DNA of 36,316 nucleotides from an uncultured Desulfuromonadales bacterium (GCA_945787465.1 CALZIZ010000006.1:1-36316), one strand, 5' to 3'; positions 1 through 8,855 are shown, numbered from the stretch's first letter. Made by a program: numbers and translations. The notes: a model not told the origin generated them from the letters alone.

Positions 1-131
1 TTACTGACTGCAGGCTCGTACCGCCCGGCCTCCGGATCAACGGTTATGACCGATGGGGCATCGAAGAACAGGGCGATGACAAGCGCCAGCAGGAATAGCG
101 GCACCAAGAATTTGCTTACGTATTTTTCCAT
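1..131 (-). CDS. N-terminal part of a small or truncated membrane protein, MEKYVSKFLVPLLFLLALVIALFFDAPSVITVDPEAG..., running off the window edge
   Basis: Manual minus-strand translation from ATG at 131; strongly hydrophobic N-terminus; lies directly downstream of riboswitch and terminator. Confidence 0.4.
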   Translation of the reverse strand, partial: MEKYVSKFLVPLFLLALVIALFFDAPSVITVDPEAGRYEPAVS

Positions 132-185
132 AACGCACATTGAAGGTCAGGTCTTGGATTGCCACCTCTACCCCCTCGCCCCAAA

Positions 186-221
186 CAAAAAAAGCACCCA
201 TCTTCTCGAAAAGATGAGTGC
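186..221 (-). terminator. Intrinsic terminator (riboswitch expression platform)
   Basis: Minus strand GCACTCATCTT-TTCGAG-AAGATGGGTGC followed by TTTTTTTG. Confidence 0.8.
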
Positions 222-335
222 CCTGCTTGCCAACGGTCTCAAGCACTTCCCCTCTTCGACAGTCCGGCCGTCCGAACATCCGGACCCGTAACTTTGCGTC
301 ACCGGATCTCTCCGGCTTTGCCTTTTCGGCAGGGC
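220..335 (-). ncRNA. GEMM-type (cyclic di-GMP-I / cGAMP class) riboswitch
   Basis: Minus strand GCCCTGCCGAAAAGGCAAAGCCGGAGAGATCCGGTGACGCAAAGTTACGGGTCC... matches the GEMM core (GGCAAA-stem-GACGCAAAG-ACGGG); outer GCCCTGC/GCAGGGC pairing; terminator immediately downstream. Confidence 0.75.
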
Positions 336-524
336 GAATTTTTTTGAAAATTAATTTGCCCTATACATCTCACCATAAAGAGGGACCGTCAACGATTAAA
401 CGGATCATATTATATTTACTTCAGGACCTAAGACTTAATTCAATTTCAAACACTTGTCAGGCTTTGGTTCGGTCAGGACAGAGCTTTTTCAGCAAAAAGT
501 TCTATAGGCAATTGAATTCCAAAA

Positions 525-690
525 GGCAAAGACCTCTTAGCCTCGGGATGACTCTGGATGTCTCGGGATTTAAAAACCCAAAAGAGCCTGCCCTTAATCC
601 GGGATTATCCTGAATCATCCTGAGGCTAAAAACCTTCTTTGCTTCGGGATTGCTTTGAATGACTAGAGATTTCAAATCCTTGAAGCGCTT
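525..690. repeat. Dispersed hairpin repeat family A, copy 1 (GGGATTATCCTGAATCATCCTGAGG type)
   Basis: CCTCGGGATGACTCTGGAT is inversely complementary to ATCCTGAATCATCCTGAGG; similar module at ~4780-4925. Confidence 0.5.
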
Positions 691-795
691 CGTAGAACAG
701 GGTCGGACTTGAAAGAATGCAACTTGAGGTCTTCAAACTTATTGCCCTGCCGCTATCTTTCATTATTTCAAGCCCGCCCCCCTGATGCCGGGAAT

Positions 796-1686
796 TCAGT
801 AAATGCCCAGCAGTTTTCGGGCTTGGTCCGCATCTGCCACCTCCCTGCCCAACAGGGAGGCAGCGGCAATGTTTTGTGCGACCAGGGCGGCATTATCCGG
901 GGCAAGGGTGCCGTCACTGAGAAACAGGTTGTTTTCAAATCCCACCCTGGTATGCCCGTGCAAACCGATGGCGGTCATGGTACAAACCGCCTCAAGCCGG
1001 CCAAAGGCACACACAGCCCACGGGCACTCAGGATCATGGGCCGCCAGAAAAGGCAGCAGGTCTCGGGGATCGGACTGCTGGCCACGGCTGTATCGCCCCA
1101 GAACAAAGAGAACAAAAGGACGATCCCCAGGCACCACAGCCCGCCTTCTCAGCTCATGGAAATAGCTCACTTCTTCGGCAGAATAAAGGATAAATTGCGG
1201 CGCGATGCCTTCTTTGCCAAGCCAGGCAAAGAATTTCTCCGCCGATGACTCATCGGCCGGATCCGGGATCAACTCTTTAAGGGCGAGGGAAACGGCCTCG
1301 GGTCGCAACTGCCGGACCATAGCCATCTGTTCTTCGCGGTCATACATTCCCACGGCTTCGCTGGTGACCTGGATGATCAGCCCGCTGCCGACTTGCTGAC
1401 GGATTGCCGCCGTTGCGCTGCGGTAGGCATCGGCATCCAGGGTATGGCGACCGGCGGCATCGCGGACATGCAGATGAATCATGGCGGCACCGGCGGCGCG
1501 GCAGGCTGCTGCCGTATCGGCGAGCTCCCGGTCGGTCATCGGCAGTGCCGGGTGATCTGCTTTAGTCCTGCGGGCCCCGTTGGGGGCCACGGTAATAATC
1601 AGGGGGTGTGGCGTCGTCATCATCTTTTTGATTCCGCAACTATTCATCTCTAGAGACATGGTACCCCTTGGGATGGGCAAAGACAA
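796..1686 (-). CDS. 3-keto-5-aminohexanoate cleavage enzyme (BKACE / DUF849) family protein; true start probably ~1620
   Basis: PLIITVAPNGARRTKADHPALPMT and AAGAAMIHLHVRDAAGRHTLD are characteristic of the family. Confidence 0.8.
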   Translation of the reverse strand: MSLPIPRGTMSLEMNSCGIKKMMTTPHPLIITVAPNGARRTKADHPALPMTDRELADTAAACRAAGAAMIHLHVRDAAGRHTLDADAYRSATAAIRQQVGSGLIIQVTSEAVGMYDREEQMAMVRQLRPEAVSLALKELIPDPADESSAEKFFAWLGKEGIAPQFILYSAEEVSYFHELRRRAVVPGDRPFVLFVLGRYSRGQQSDPRDLLPFLAAHDPECPWAVCAFGRLEAVCTMTAIGLHGHTRVGFENNLFLSDGTLAPDNAALVAQNIAAASLLGREVADADQARKLLGIY

Positions 1687-1870
1687 AACCCTCTGCGAGC
1701 ATTAGCTGTTTTTGGGGGGTTAAATCCGTGTTAATCCGTGTAATCCGTGTTCCAAGGTTTTGACCTGGCCTGACCCGGCAAAATCGGTGGGGACCTCAAA
1801 TTGACAATCACATGAATCGGGATAGCATTATTACCAGAACCCTCTTTTTAGGCTGGCCCTGGAGTTCAGT

Positions 1871-2863
1871 ATGAAAAAACGGTTCAGAATAGGCATAGCC
1901 CTCGGCGGCGGCGCGGCCCGCGCACTCTCGCATATCGGCGTGATCGAAGGGCTGAAAAATCACGGCATACCCGTTGATATTGTCACCGGGACCAGCATGG
2001 GGGCGGTGATCGGTGCCATATATGCTGCGCAACCCGACGTTGCCCACCTAAAAGACAGAATCCATTCCTACCTGGACAGCGAGGAGTTTCAAGAGTCAGG
2101 ATTCGACTTTCTCAAGGAGAAGGAGTCCCAGCCCGATGGGGGGATTCTTTTTCGGATGGCCTACCTGGCCCGCCGCGGACTCTTCAATACCCTTGCGGTC
2201 ACGCGAACTGCCCTGGTTGCCGATGAGGTTGCGGCCAGGAGTTATGCCTTTCTTATTGACGATATTGCCGTCGAGCAGACCCGGATACCCTTTGCCGCCG
2301 CTGCCCTCGATCTGCGCTCCGGCACCCCGGCAGAGCTCAACCGCGGCTCGCTAAGGCAGGTGGTGACCGCTTCGTGCGCCATGCCGGGGATTCTCAATCC
2401 AGTGGAAATAAACGGTCAACTGCTGATCGACGGCGGATGGGCCGAGGCCGTGCCGGTACAAGCCGCCCTGAACCTGGGAGCCGATTTTGTCATCGCCGTC
2501 GAAGGTGGGGAAGGTCCCGGGGCCTTTGAACCGCCGCGCAATAGCCTCGATGTGGTCTCTCGGGCCGATGCCCTGGTCAGACGGGCACTGCGGCAGGAAC
2601 AGCTCAAGAAGGCCGACTTCGTTCTTGCGCCGCGAAACGGCGTGCACCACTGGGCCGATTTCTCCACCGCAAAGAATGCGATCGAAATTGGCGCAAGGGA
2701 AGTCGATCGCTTCGCCGGACAGATCCACAGGATGATCCGGACGGCACGCGTCATGGCCTGGCTCGGCCTGGGGAGGGGACAGTCCAAGCCCCGCAAGCCG
2801 ATCGACATTCCACCGATTATCGAATCGCTTCCGGAACCGGTGAAGAGGGGGGCCGGAGCATAA
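1871..2863 (+). CDS. Patatin-like phospholipase family protein (RssA-like)
   Basis: GGGAARALSHIGVIEGL, GTSMGAVIGA (GxSxG) and DGGWAEAVPV (DGG) motifs. Confidence 0.88.
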   Translation: MKKRFRIGIALGGGAARALSHIGVIEGLKNHGIPVDIVTGTSMGAVIGAIYAAQPDVAHLKDRIHSYLDSEEFQESGFDFLKEKESQPDGGILFRMAYLARRGLFNTLAVTRTALVADEVAARSYAFLIDDIAVEQTRIPFAAAALDLRSGTPAELNRGSLRQVVTASCAMPGILNPVEINGQLLIDGGWAEAVPVQAALNLGADFVIAVEGGEGPGAFEPPRNSLDVVSRADALVRRALRQEQLKKADFVLAPRNGVHHWADFSTAKNAIEIGAREVDRFAGQIHRMIRTARVMAWLGLGRGQSKPRKPIDIPPIIESLPEPVKRGAGA

Positions 2864-3063
2864 TAAGACTTCCGGATTTTCCGGTGGCGGACCATGTCTT
2901 CCGGGGGCAGACAAAGACAACCCCTTTTGGACGCGGATCAAATCTGATTTTCACGGATCAGGCTTTAAAGCATAAACCCGAACTTGGTTCCGGGTTTAAT
3001 ACGTGTTCATCCGTGTAATCCGTGCCCAGAGGTCTTGACCTGCCCCATTAGGCGCACTGGACG

Positions 3064-3339
3064 CTAGCGATACACCTCATCATGGCTCCCGATATCAAGC
3101 AGGATGATCTCTTTTTCGGTGATGAGCAGGGTCAGGGTGATACGGTAACTGTAGGTGAGGCTGACGCCGTGGCATCCGGTGAGTTTGCCGCGCAGGGGGT
3201 GCAACTCAAGATGAGGCTGAAACGGGTCACTTTGCAAGTCGGCCAGCACCTTGGCAAAGCAGGGTTTGAGATCTGGATGTTTTTTGAAGAATTTGCGGGC
3301 TTGGCGAAGGAACTGTTGCGGCGTGAGGATAGTGAACAT
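3064..3339 (-). CDS. RelE/YafQ-type mRNA interferase toxin
   Basis: Small basic RelE-superfamily-like protein (..LELHPLRGKLTGCHGVSLTYSYRITLTLL..ILLDIGSHDEVYR), coupled to the upstream antitoxin. Confidence 0.7.
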   Translation of the reverse strand: MFTILTPQQFLRQARKFFKKHPDLKPCFAKVLADLQSDPFQPHLELHPLRGKLTGCHGVSLTYSYRITLTLLITEKEIILLDIGSHDEVYR

Positions 3340-3611
3340 CAGGCCGACTCGTCGGCATCGAGGGCCTTGAGCAAATCTTCAGGGGATGTGAATTTCTCTA
3401 CCCTCCCCGCTTGAACATCTTCGAACGAGGCCCGCACCCGAGCCAGATAGGCCTCGTTCGCTTCGGCGACCAGTTCCTGATAACGCTCTTCGGAAAGAAC
3501 CACATATTGGGGCCGGTTGTTCCTGATGATATGAACGTCCCCCTTTGCAATCACATCATCTACGGCGGCAATACCCCGCCGCTTAAGCTCTTGTGCCGAC
3601 AAAGTATTCAC
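3339..3611 (-). CDS. Phd/YefM-type antitoxin
   Basis: MNTLSAQELKRRGIAAVDDVIAKGDVHIIRNNRPQYVVLSEERYQEL; overlaps the toxin start. Confidence 0.75.
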   Translation of the reverse strand: MNTLSAQELKRRGIAAVDDVIAKGDVHIIRNNRPQYVVLSEERYQELVAEANEAYLARVRASFEDVQAGRVEKFTSPEDLLKALDADESA

Positions 3612-3698
3612 ATCTGCACTCCTTTTGGGACCTTATCAAGTACCTGAATCATAACGCCAACAATGTAGCATTGCAAGACCCCAAAGACAGACAGCCCC

Positions 3699-4478
3699 TT
3701 AAGCCATCCCCAGATGATCCGCAACATCCCGGAACCAGACGTCGAGATCGCCGTCAACGAAGAAGCGGTTTGGTGCGGGAGGGAGCATCACCTCTCCCCG
3801 GTTCACAACCACGGTTACCGTTTCTGTGCCGTAAGGCAGAAGTGAGGCGGGTGTGACATTGAGGGATGACCCGAGAACCAGCAGCAGGTCGCACTGCCCG
3901 ACCATCCGCTCCGCCTCGTCGTACCCTTTGACCATCTCGCCGAAAAACACGATATCGGGCTTGAGAACGCCGCTGCAGGCAGCGCAGCGGGCAATCGGGG
4001 GGGGCACGCTGGTAGCCATGGCCTGATCCCACCAGGCATAGGTGAGTTCTCTATACCTGGTGCCACAGGATGAGCAGGTGGCGGAGCGGTACGAGCCGTG
4101 CAATTCGATGACCGTTTGGTTTCCGGCCAGCTGGTGGAGCATGTCGATATTCTGGGTTATGACTCCCGAAAGGCGACCACTTTTCTCCAGTTCGGCCAGC
4201 AACCGGTGGGTAAAGGTCGGCTGGATATCTTTCACCGTGGCGACAAAATCGCGGGAGAATTCGTAAAAGTGTTGGGGCTCACGTCGAAACCAACCGATAT
4301 CGAAGGTCTTCTCGGGATCATACCGCCGGGTCACATAAAGCCCCTGCGGCCCCCTGAAGTCAGGTATGCCCGCGGCCGTTGAAATCCCCGCACCGGTCAG
4401 GGCAACCACGGATCTGGAGTTGCGGATCATCTCGGCGCAGCGGCCCGGTTTGAGTGATTGAGCTTCTGGCATGAACAT
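3699..4478 (-). CDS. SIR2-family NAD-dependent protein deacetylase
   Basis: ALTGAGISTAAGIPDFRG, TQNIDMLHQLAG, ELHGS, CxxC...CxxC zinc site, GSSLNVTPA. Confidence 0.92.
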   Translation of the reverse strand: MFMPEAQSLKPGRCAEMIRNSRSVVALTGAGISTAAGIPDFRGPQGLYVTRRYDPEKTFDIGWFRREPQHFYEFSRDFVATVKDIQPTFTHRLLAELEKSGRLSGVITQNIDMLHQLAGNQTVIELHGSYRSATCSSCGTRYRELTYAWWDQAMATSVPPPIARCAACSGVLKPDIVFFGEMVKGYDEAERMVGQCDLLLVLGSSLNVTPASLLPYGTETVTVVVNRGEVMLPPAPNRFFVDGDLDVWFRDVADHLGMA

Positions 4479-5099
4479 TACTCCCGCGCAATAGGTGACA
4501 AAGCGCCGCGAGGGCAGGTTCTTGAGATTTTAACATGTCTTACTCAAGCCCACTTGATCCTCAGGTGAAATAGCCTGCCCCTCCGGTATCCCAGCTGTCA
4601 AAGCCTTTAATGTTTGATTTTTCAGAAAGGTGAAAAGCTATTGGAAACGGATCAAATCTGATTTTCACGGATCAGACCTGAAAGCAGTAGGGTGGGCTGT
4701 GCCCACCGGTTTTAAGCCAGAAACTTACGCTTTCAAAGGCGGTGGGCGCAGCTGGATTTCTTTGGATGAAACCCTAAAGGACCTGCCATTAATCGGGAGT
4801 TATCCTGTGTCATCCTGAGGGCAAAACTTTCTTTTGCTTCGGGATGACTCTGGATTTCTCTGGATTAGCCCCAAATCGACCTGCCTTTAATCCGGGGTTA
4901 TCCTGAAGCTGAAGATTGGTGTTCCTGGACAGGACAACCCCTTACTCGCCGTCAATGGTCCCAAAAACTTCCATCTTTTGATTCAGGTCAACGATTGCAA
5001 GAACAGGAGTCTGTTATTCTGCGGGCACTTATCAGTTGACTATTCAGGACATAAAATCAACGAAAACATAACCAACGACTGGGATGAGGAGTTGTGACG

Positions 5100-5381
5100 A
5101 TGGGAAGTTGTTCAAGCTGCGGGTCGGGTGCCGGCCCTTTTGCCGAAGGTGTGGAACTGGTTGAATTTGTCTATGAGGCTCACGGTGGCGGATTACGCAA
5201 CCGGCCTATTTCAGGCGGGGGGCTGCAAACCCATTGCCAGGGTTGCGAAGCGGAGTTCATTCTGAAGACCTTTGTTGGCAAATGCCCCCACTGCGGCGGG
5301 GTTCACGCCGTATCGCCCCCTCGCAGCAACGATGCGGCAAACATTCAGTACGCCGGCCAGGGATATCGGCTGCCTGGGTAA
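5100..5381 (+). CDS. Small Cys-rich (zinc-ribbon-like) conserved hypothetical protein
   Basis: MGSCSSCGSG...CQGCEAEF...CPHCGGVH; GAGGAG Shine-Dalgarno upstream of the ATG at 5100. Confidence 0.7.
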   Translation: MGSCSSCGSGAGPFAEGVELVEFVYEAHGGGLRNRPISGGGLQTHCQGCEAEFILKTFVGKCPHCGGVHAVSPPRSNDAANIQYAGQGYRLPG

Positions 5382-5400
5382 TAGAGCGACAGGGGTCAAG

Positions 5401-5435
5401 AAAAAAGGGACAGGCAAAGAGCCTTTCCCTTTTTT
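5401..5435 (+). terminator. Intrinsic terminator downstream of the zinc-ribbon gene (symmetrical, may be bidirectional)
   Basis: AAAAAAGGGACAGGCAAAGAGCCTTTCCCTTTTTT. Confidence 0.75.
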
Positions 5436-5602
5436 CGTCAGCCCTTCCCCCTCCTTCCAAAACGCGAAATTCTGGTTGCCCCTGATCGAAGCAGACCCTG
5501 GGCCCATCAGGGGGATACTCCTAGATAAAATCTATTCGCGTGATCAACCTGTAGGAGCGACTTCAGTCGCGAAAAGTCCGAGCGGAAAAGCATAGCAAAT
5601 CC

Positions 5603-6256
5603 TCACGGCTCCATCTCACTAACGGCTTGGCGCCAACGGAAAATAGCCTCCTCATTCAACTGCTGCTCTTCTTTTTCATTCAGCTTTTTTCCATAGGGTT
5701 GAAATCCGGCCACATCGGGTTCCTGCCCCAGAGTGAGATTCGCTCCGGTGTGCATCCAGAACCCCTCATAGGGAAAGATCCTGAAGCCGCTCAAAAGGCC
5801 TACGGCGTTCTGCTGCGGAAGAGCCAGGTCCCGGACGAAGTATTCTTCACCGGTATAGATATCGAGCCCGACAAACCCTGCCGGGCGGATGATCTCCTTG
5901 ACCAGAAAGATTGAAAATCGCGCCTTCACCATTCCTTCGAGCAGTCGCCGCTTATCGCTCCCTTCGGGGTAGCGGTTGCGATTCAAGAACTGCTGGACTG
6001 CGTTTATACCGCGCGGTCGATGCATGTAGATCTGGTAGTCCTGAAAGAGGTCCCCCTCGAACTCATTCTCCAGGACAATGACCTTCTTCCCTTGCTGCCT
6101 GGAGAGCATCTGCAGACGCTTGGCGCATGCAAACATGACGTCTTTTTTGACAAGCCGCACGATTTCGGTATGAAGCTCTGTCATCAACGGCCGCAGTTGC
6201 TTGTACTCGGCAACCGTTGCGTCAAGATCAGACGGGATTTCAGCTAATTCGCTCAA
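5603..6256 (-). CDS. Hypothetical protein (217 aa), no family recognised
   Basis: Long ORF with no competing ORF; alpha-helical N-terminus. Confidence 0.55.
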   Translation of the reverse strand: MSELAEIPSDLDATVAEYKQLRPLMTELHTEIVRLVKKDVMFACAKRLQMLSRQQGKKVIVLENEFEGDLFQDYQIYMHRPRGINAVQQFLNRNRYPEGSDKRRLLEGMVKARFSIFLVKEIIRPAGFVGLDIYTGEEYFVRDLALPQQNAVGLLSGFRIFPYEGFWMHTGANLTLGQEPDVAGFQPYGKKLNEKEEQQLNEEAIFRWRQAVSEMEP

Positions 6257-6322
6257 AATGATCTCCGTTGCTTTAGAAGCAGTTTCTGGCTGTGAAACCT
6301 GGGGGGCCTGAGATTAACCGCT

Positions 6323-6661
6323 TCAGCCGGTACGAGTTTCACCCGACTGCAGCACAACCTTCCCTTTTTCAATAATCCTCCGAAACGTCTCACTTGTGGT
6401 TGCCCAATCAACCACATCGACCTTGAAAACCAGATCAGACTCATCGAAAGCCTCTTTAAGATCTGCAACGGTTGAAAGCGGAAGAGGATCTTTGGTGATT
6501 ACCGTAAGATCAAGATCGGAATAGGTTCCAGCCTCCCCCGTAACCCGTGAACCGAAAACCCAAACCGGGAATCCCAGCACATGCGCCCGCAGGATGCGCA
6601 AGACCTTGTTCAAATCCTTCTCGCTCAGGTCAATATCTGGATCAGCTGAGCTGCGGGTCAT
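6323..6661 (-). CDS. Minimal nucleotidyltransferase (MNT) domain protein
   Basis: VFGSRVTGEAGTYSDLDL (GS..TG..SDLDL) motif. Confidence 0.85.
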   Translation of the reverse strand: MTRSSADPDIDLSEKDLNKVLRILRAHVLGFPVWVFGSRVTGEAGTYSDLDLTVITKDPLPLSTVADLKEAFDESDLVFKVDVVDWATTSETFRRIIEKGKVVLQSGETRTG

Positions 6662-7086
6662 ACCTTTTTCGTTTTCTCAATGAGTTTTTGATACAGATAT
6701 TTCGCTTCAGCCAAAAAATCAGGCGCTATCTGATATACGACGGCAGCCTTTTGTTCATCATAGGCGTGCCTGCTGTCCGTGCGGGCCTGGCGATGGGCTT
6801 TCCAGCGAGACCAGTCAGATCGCAACAGTCCGTTTTCATTTCCGGTGCGAATCAGGTTGGCAAAAGTGCTCAAATCAATTTCTTCTGGACTTGCAGCAGC
6901 CTCTTTCAAATACCTCTTGAGCATTTTATGGCTCAGTTCGTAAGTAAACTCGAAACATTGAATGACCGAGTTTCGCAGCTGTTCGAACAGCCCCGAATCC
7001 TTTTGGACCATTGGAGAATTGGCGTACTCAAGACTTTTCTCAAGCTGACCTATGGCATTTTGCAAGGGACTGAAATCCAGTGTCAT
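6658..7086 (-). CDS. HI0074-family nucleotidyltransferase substrate-binding (HEPN) protein
   Basis: MTLDFSPLQNAIGQLEKSLEYA...RNSVIQCFEFTYELSHKMLKRYL; overlaps MNT gene by 4 nt; start refined from ORF 7245. Confidence 0.82.
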   Translation of the reverse strand: MTLDFSPLQNAIGQLEKSLEYANSPMVQKDSGLFEQLRNSVIQCFEFTYELSHKMLKRYLKEAAASPEEIDLSTFANLIRTGNENGLLRSDWSRWKAHRQARTDSRHAYDEQKAAVVYQIAPDFLAEAKYLYQKLIEKTKKV

Positions 7087-7298
7087 GAAAGGGCCTCTTG
7101 CAATTTTGGTGTATTTCGGCACCGCCGCAGGGGAGGTGCTTGCAATAAAAAAAAGGTGGAGGAAATACCAACTTACCGCAAACCAGTCTCTTTTCCATGG
7201 TCCTCGTAACCCCCTGAATATAGGCACCAAAGCCGTCTCACGCAAGCATTTCCAGCAAGCCCCATCAGAGAAACGATTTTTTCTCCCGAAAATAAGTA

Positions 7299-7349
7299 CA
7301 GGTACTCAGCGGTGGTCTGCTGGACGAGGGTGTCTTCGGTGTTGCTCAT
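7299..7349 (-). pseudogene. Remnant of the N-terminus of a type I restriction endonuclease (HsdR-like): MSNTEDTLVQQTTAEYL
   Basis: 17 codons resembling HsdR N-termini, then abrupt loss of similarity; lies just downstream of vapC-like gene. Confidence 0.5.
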
Positions 7350-7358
7350 GCCTGGCGA

Positions 7359-7727
7359 TCAATCCTTCTCGTAAGCCAGCGCCAGTGAATCAGCCACTTT
7401 CTGCAGGCGCTTGTCACGCGTCCAAAGCCGTGCCCAACCTGTCAAGGCCACCGCCGCCAGCAAATGGGCATCCACATAGCCGATACCCTGGCCCATCAGC
7501 GCGTGCCGTTCGATAAAGAACAGCACCTCCTCGTTGTCGGCAACTGTGACCCGGGGCAGATCCTTCAACAAGGCAAGTACCTCCGCCCGGTTACGCAGGT
7601 GACCGCAAGCCAGTTCCCCCAGCACGAAGGGGTGCATCAGCACCTGGCTGCTGTTTAACAGCGCAACCAACGCATCGTCACCGGCGCGCAGATGATCGAT
7701 CCAGACAGACGTGTCGACCAGGATCAT
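7359..7727 (-). CDS. VapC-type PIN-domain toxin
   Basis: MILVDTSVWIDHLRAGD...GYVDAHLLAAVAL...LWTRDKRL. Confidence 0.88.
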   Translation of the reverse strand: MILVDTSVWIDHLRAGDDALVALLNSSQVLMHPFVLGELACGHLRNRAEVLALLKDLPRVTVADNEEVLFFIERHALMGQGIGYVDAHLLAAVALTGWARLWTRDKRLQKVADSLALAYEKD

Positions 7728-7921
7728 GCCGGATCGGACTGCCGTCGGGACACCGGCTGCAATTGCGGTTCAGTGCCACCCAGTCGCGCCAGCCGCCGGG
7801 CGCTCTCGCGCTCGATCAGGGCGCGCAATCCCTCCCGCACCAGGGCGGCCTTCTCAGTCACGCCGGTTATACGCTGGGCCTCGCTCAGCAATTGGTCATC
7901 GATATTCAGGGTTGTGCGCAT
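7724..7921 (-). CDS. VapB-type antitoxin
   Basis: MRTTLNIDDQLLSEAQRITGVTEKAALVREGLRALIERE; 4-nt overlap with toxin. Confidence 0.88.
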   Translation of the reverse strand: MRTTLNIDDQLLSEAQRITGVTEKAALVREGLRALIERESARRLARLGGTEPQLQPVSRRQSDPA

Positions 7922-8061
7922 AGCAGCACCTCCTTCGATTCAGCTCCGGATTACACCAGTGCTTCATCCGGAATGGCAAGGGTTACTGTATGCATCAAAT
8001 ACTACATCATTTGATGCTATTTGTCATGCATTTAGCTTATCAGTGGGAGACGCCATCTTTC

Positions 8062-8094
8062 CCGGATTACGCTCCGCTTCATCCGGGCTACTCC
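8062..8094. repeat. Dispersed hairpin repeat CCCGGATTACGCTCCGCTTCATCCGGGCTAC; related imperfect copy at ~7945-7972
   Basis: Inverted repeat CCCGGAT...ATCCGGG; second copy CCGGATTACACCAGTGCTTCATCCGG. Confidence 0.6.
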
Positions 8095-8424
8095 GCTGTT
8101 TTTTTTGGGCAGAACCTGGTTGCTTTAATATCAGAATAAGCTGTTTCGTTAATCAGTAATATATGCCTTGACCAAAACATAGGAGTCGATCATTTAACCT
8201 CGGCGATATCAAAACAGGCTGCCGTTGGAGTCCCGCCCCAGGAGGCAATAGGCGTCTTTTCAAACGGTGGCGCGTCCTTTAGCTGTTTTGCCAGGGACTC
8301 GACCAGCCGCAACCAGTGCCGTTTCTTGTATTGAATTTTCTTTTGGGCCTTTCCTCAAAAAGGCTAAACCATACCCCCCATGACATCATCAGGTAAATCA
8401 CAGTCGAATCGTCACATTGCTCTA

Positions 8425-8751
8425 TCACTCTATTGCTCCCTTGTCCGCTTCATAAAAGGCAGCGACAAGCTCAGCGCCAACACGAGGGTCACCGACGCCA
8501 GCCTTCAAATCCTCGAGCAGAGTGGTCAATCCCTGAGCGAAAGACGCCGACTCTCCCCAGGAAATATAGCTCTTCCTTCGCTTAAGACCTGCAAGCTTGG
8601 CCTTGAATCGTTTGATATTTTCGTCTGCAGTCGCTACCATTCGATCCACCAGATCATTGGCCGTATCATCTTGAGACGCAAGCTCTAACAGAGCATCAGC
8701 CAAAGCTTCAGCTCCCAATTCAATTAATCGTTCTCTAGTTTTATCGATCAT
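8425..8751 (-). CDS. Short DUF6880-like hypothetical protein, possibly truncated
   Basis: ALADALLELASQDDTANDLVDRMVA...RRKSYISWGESASFAQGLTTLLEDLK; start refined because the N-terminal ORF extension is translated tmRNA. Confidence 0.5.
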   Translation of the reverse strand: MIDKTRERLIELGAEALADALLELASQDDTANDLVDRMVATADENIKRFKAKLAGLKRRKSYISWGESASFAQGLTTLLEDLKAGVGDPRVGAELVAAFYEADKGAIE

Positions 8752-8814
8752 CCCTGCCTGCCCTTCTGACTTTAAATCAGCGCTCGCTACACTTCGATTC
8801 TCACCACACCAATA

Positions 8815-8855
8815 AAAAAAGGCCTGGTTACGCAAGGCAACCAGACCCTTTTCAA
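8815..8855 (-). terminator. tmRNA terminator
   Basis: Minus strand AAAAGGGTCTGGTTGCCTTGCGTAACCAGGCCTTTTTTT. Confidence 0.75.

Noticed and set aside
37-279. 80-aa minus-strand ORF
   Set aside because: Overlaps the riboswitch and terminator; the sequence is explained by RNA structure.
3699-4478. SIR2 gene as part of an anti-phage defence system
   Set aside because: It has the full CobB-type deacetylase motif set with zinc cysteines and no fused or adjacent partner (e.g. Argonaute, HerA); a stand-alone deacetylase is the simpler call.
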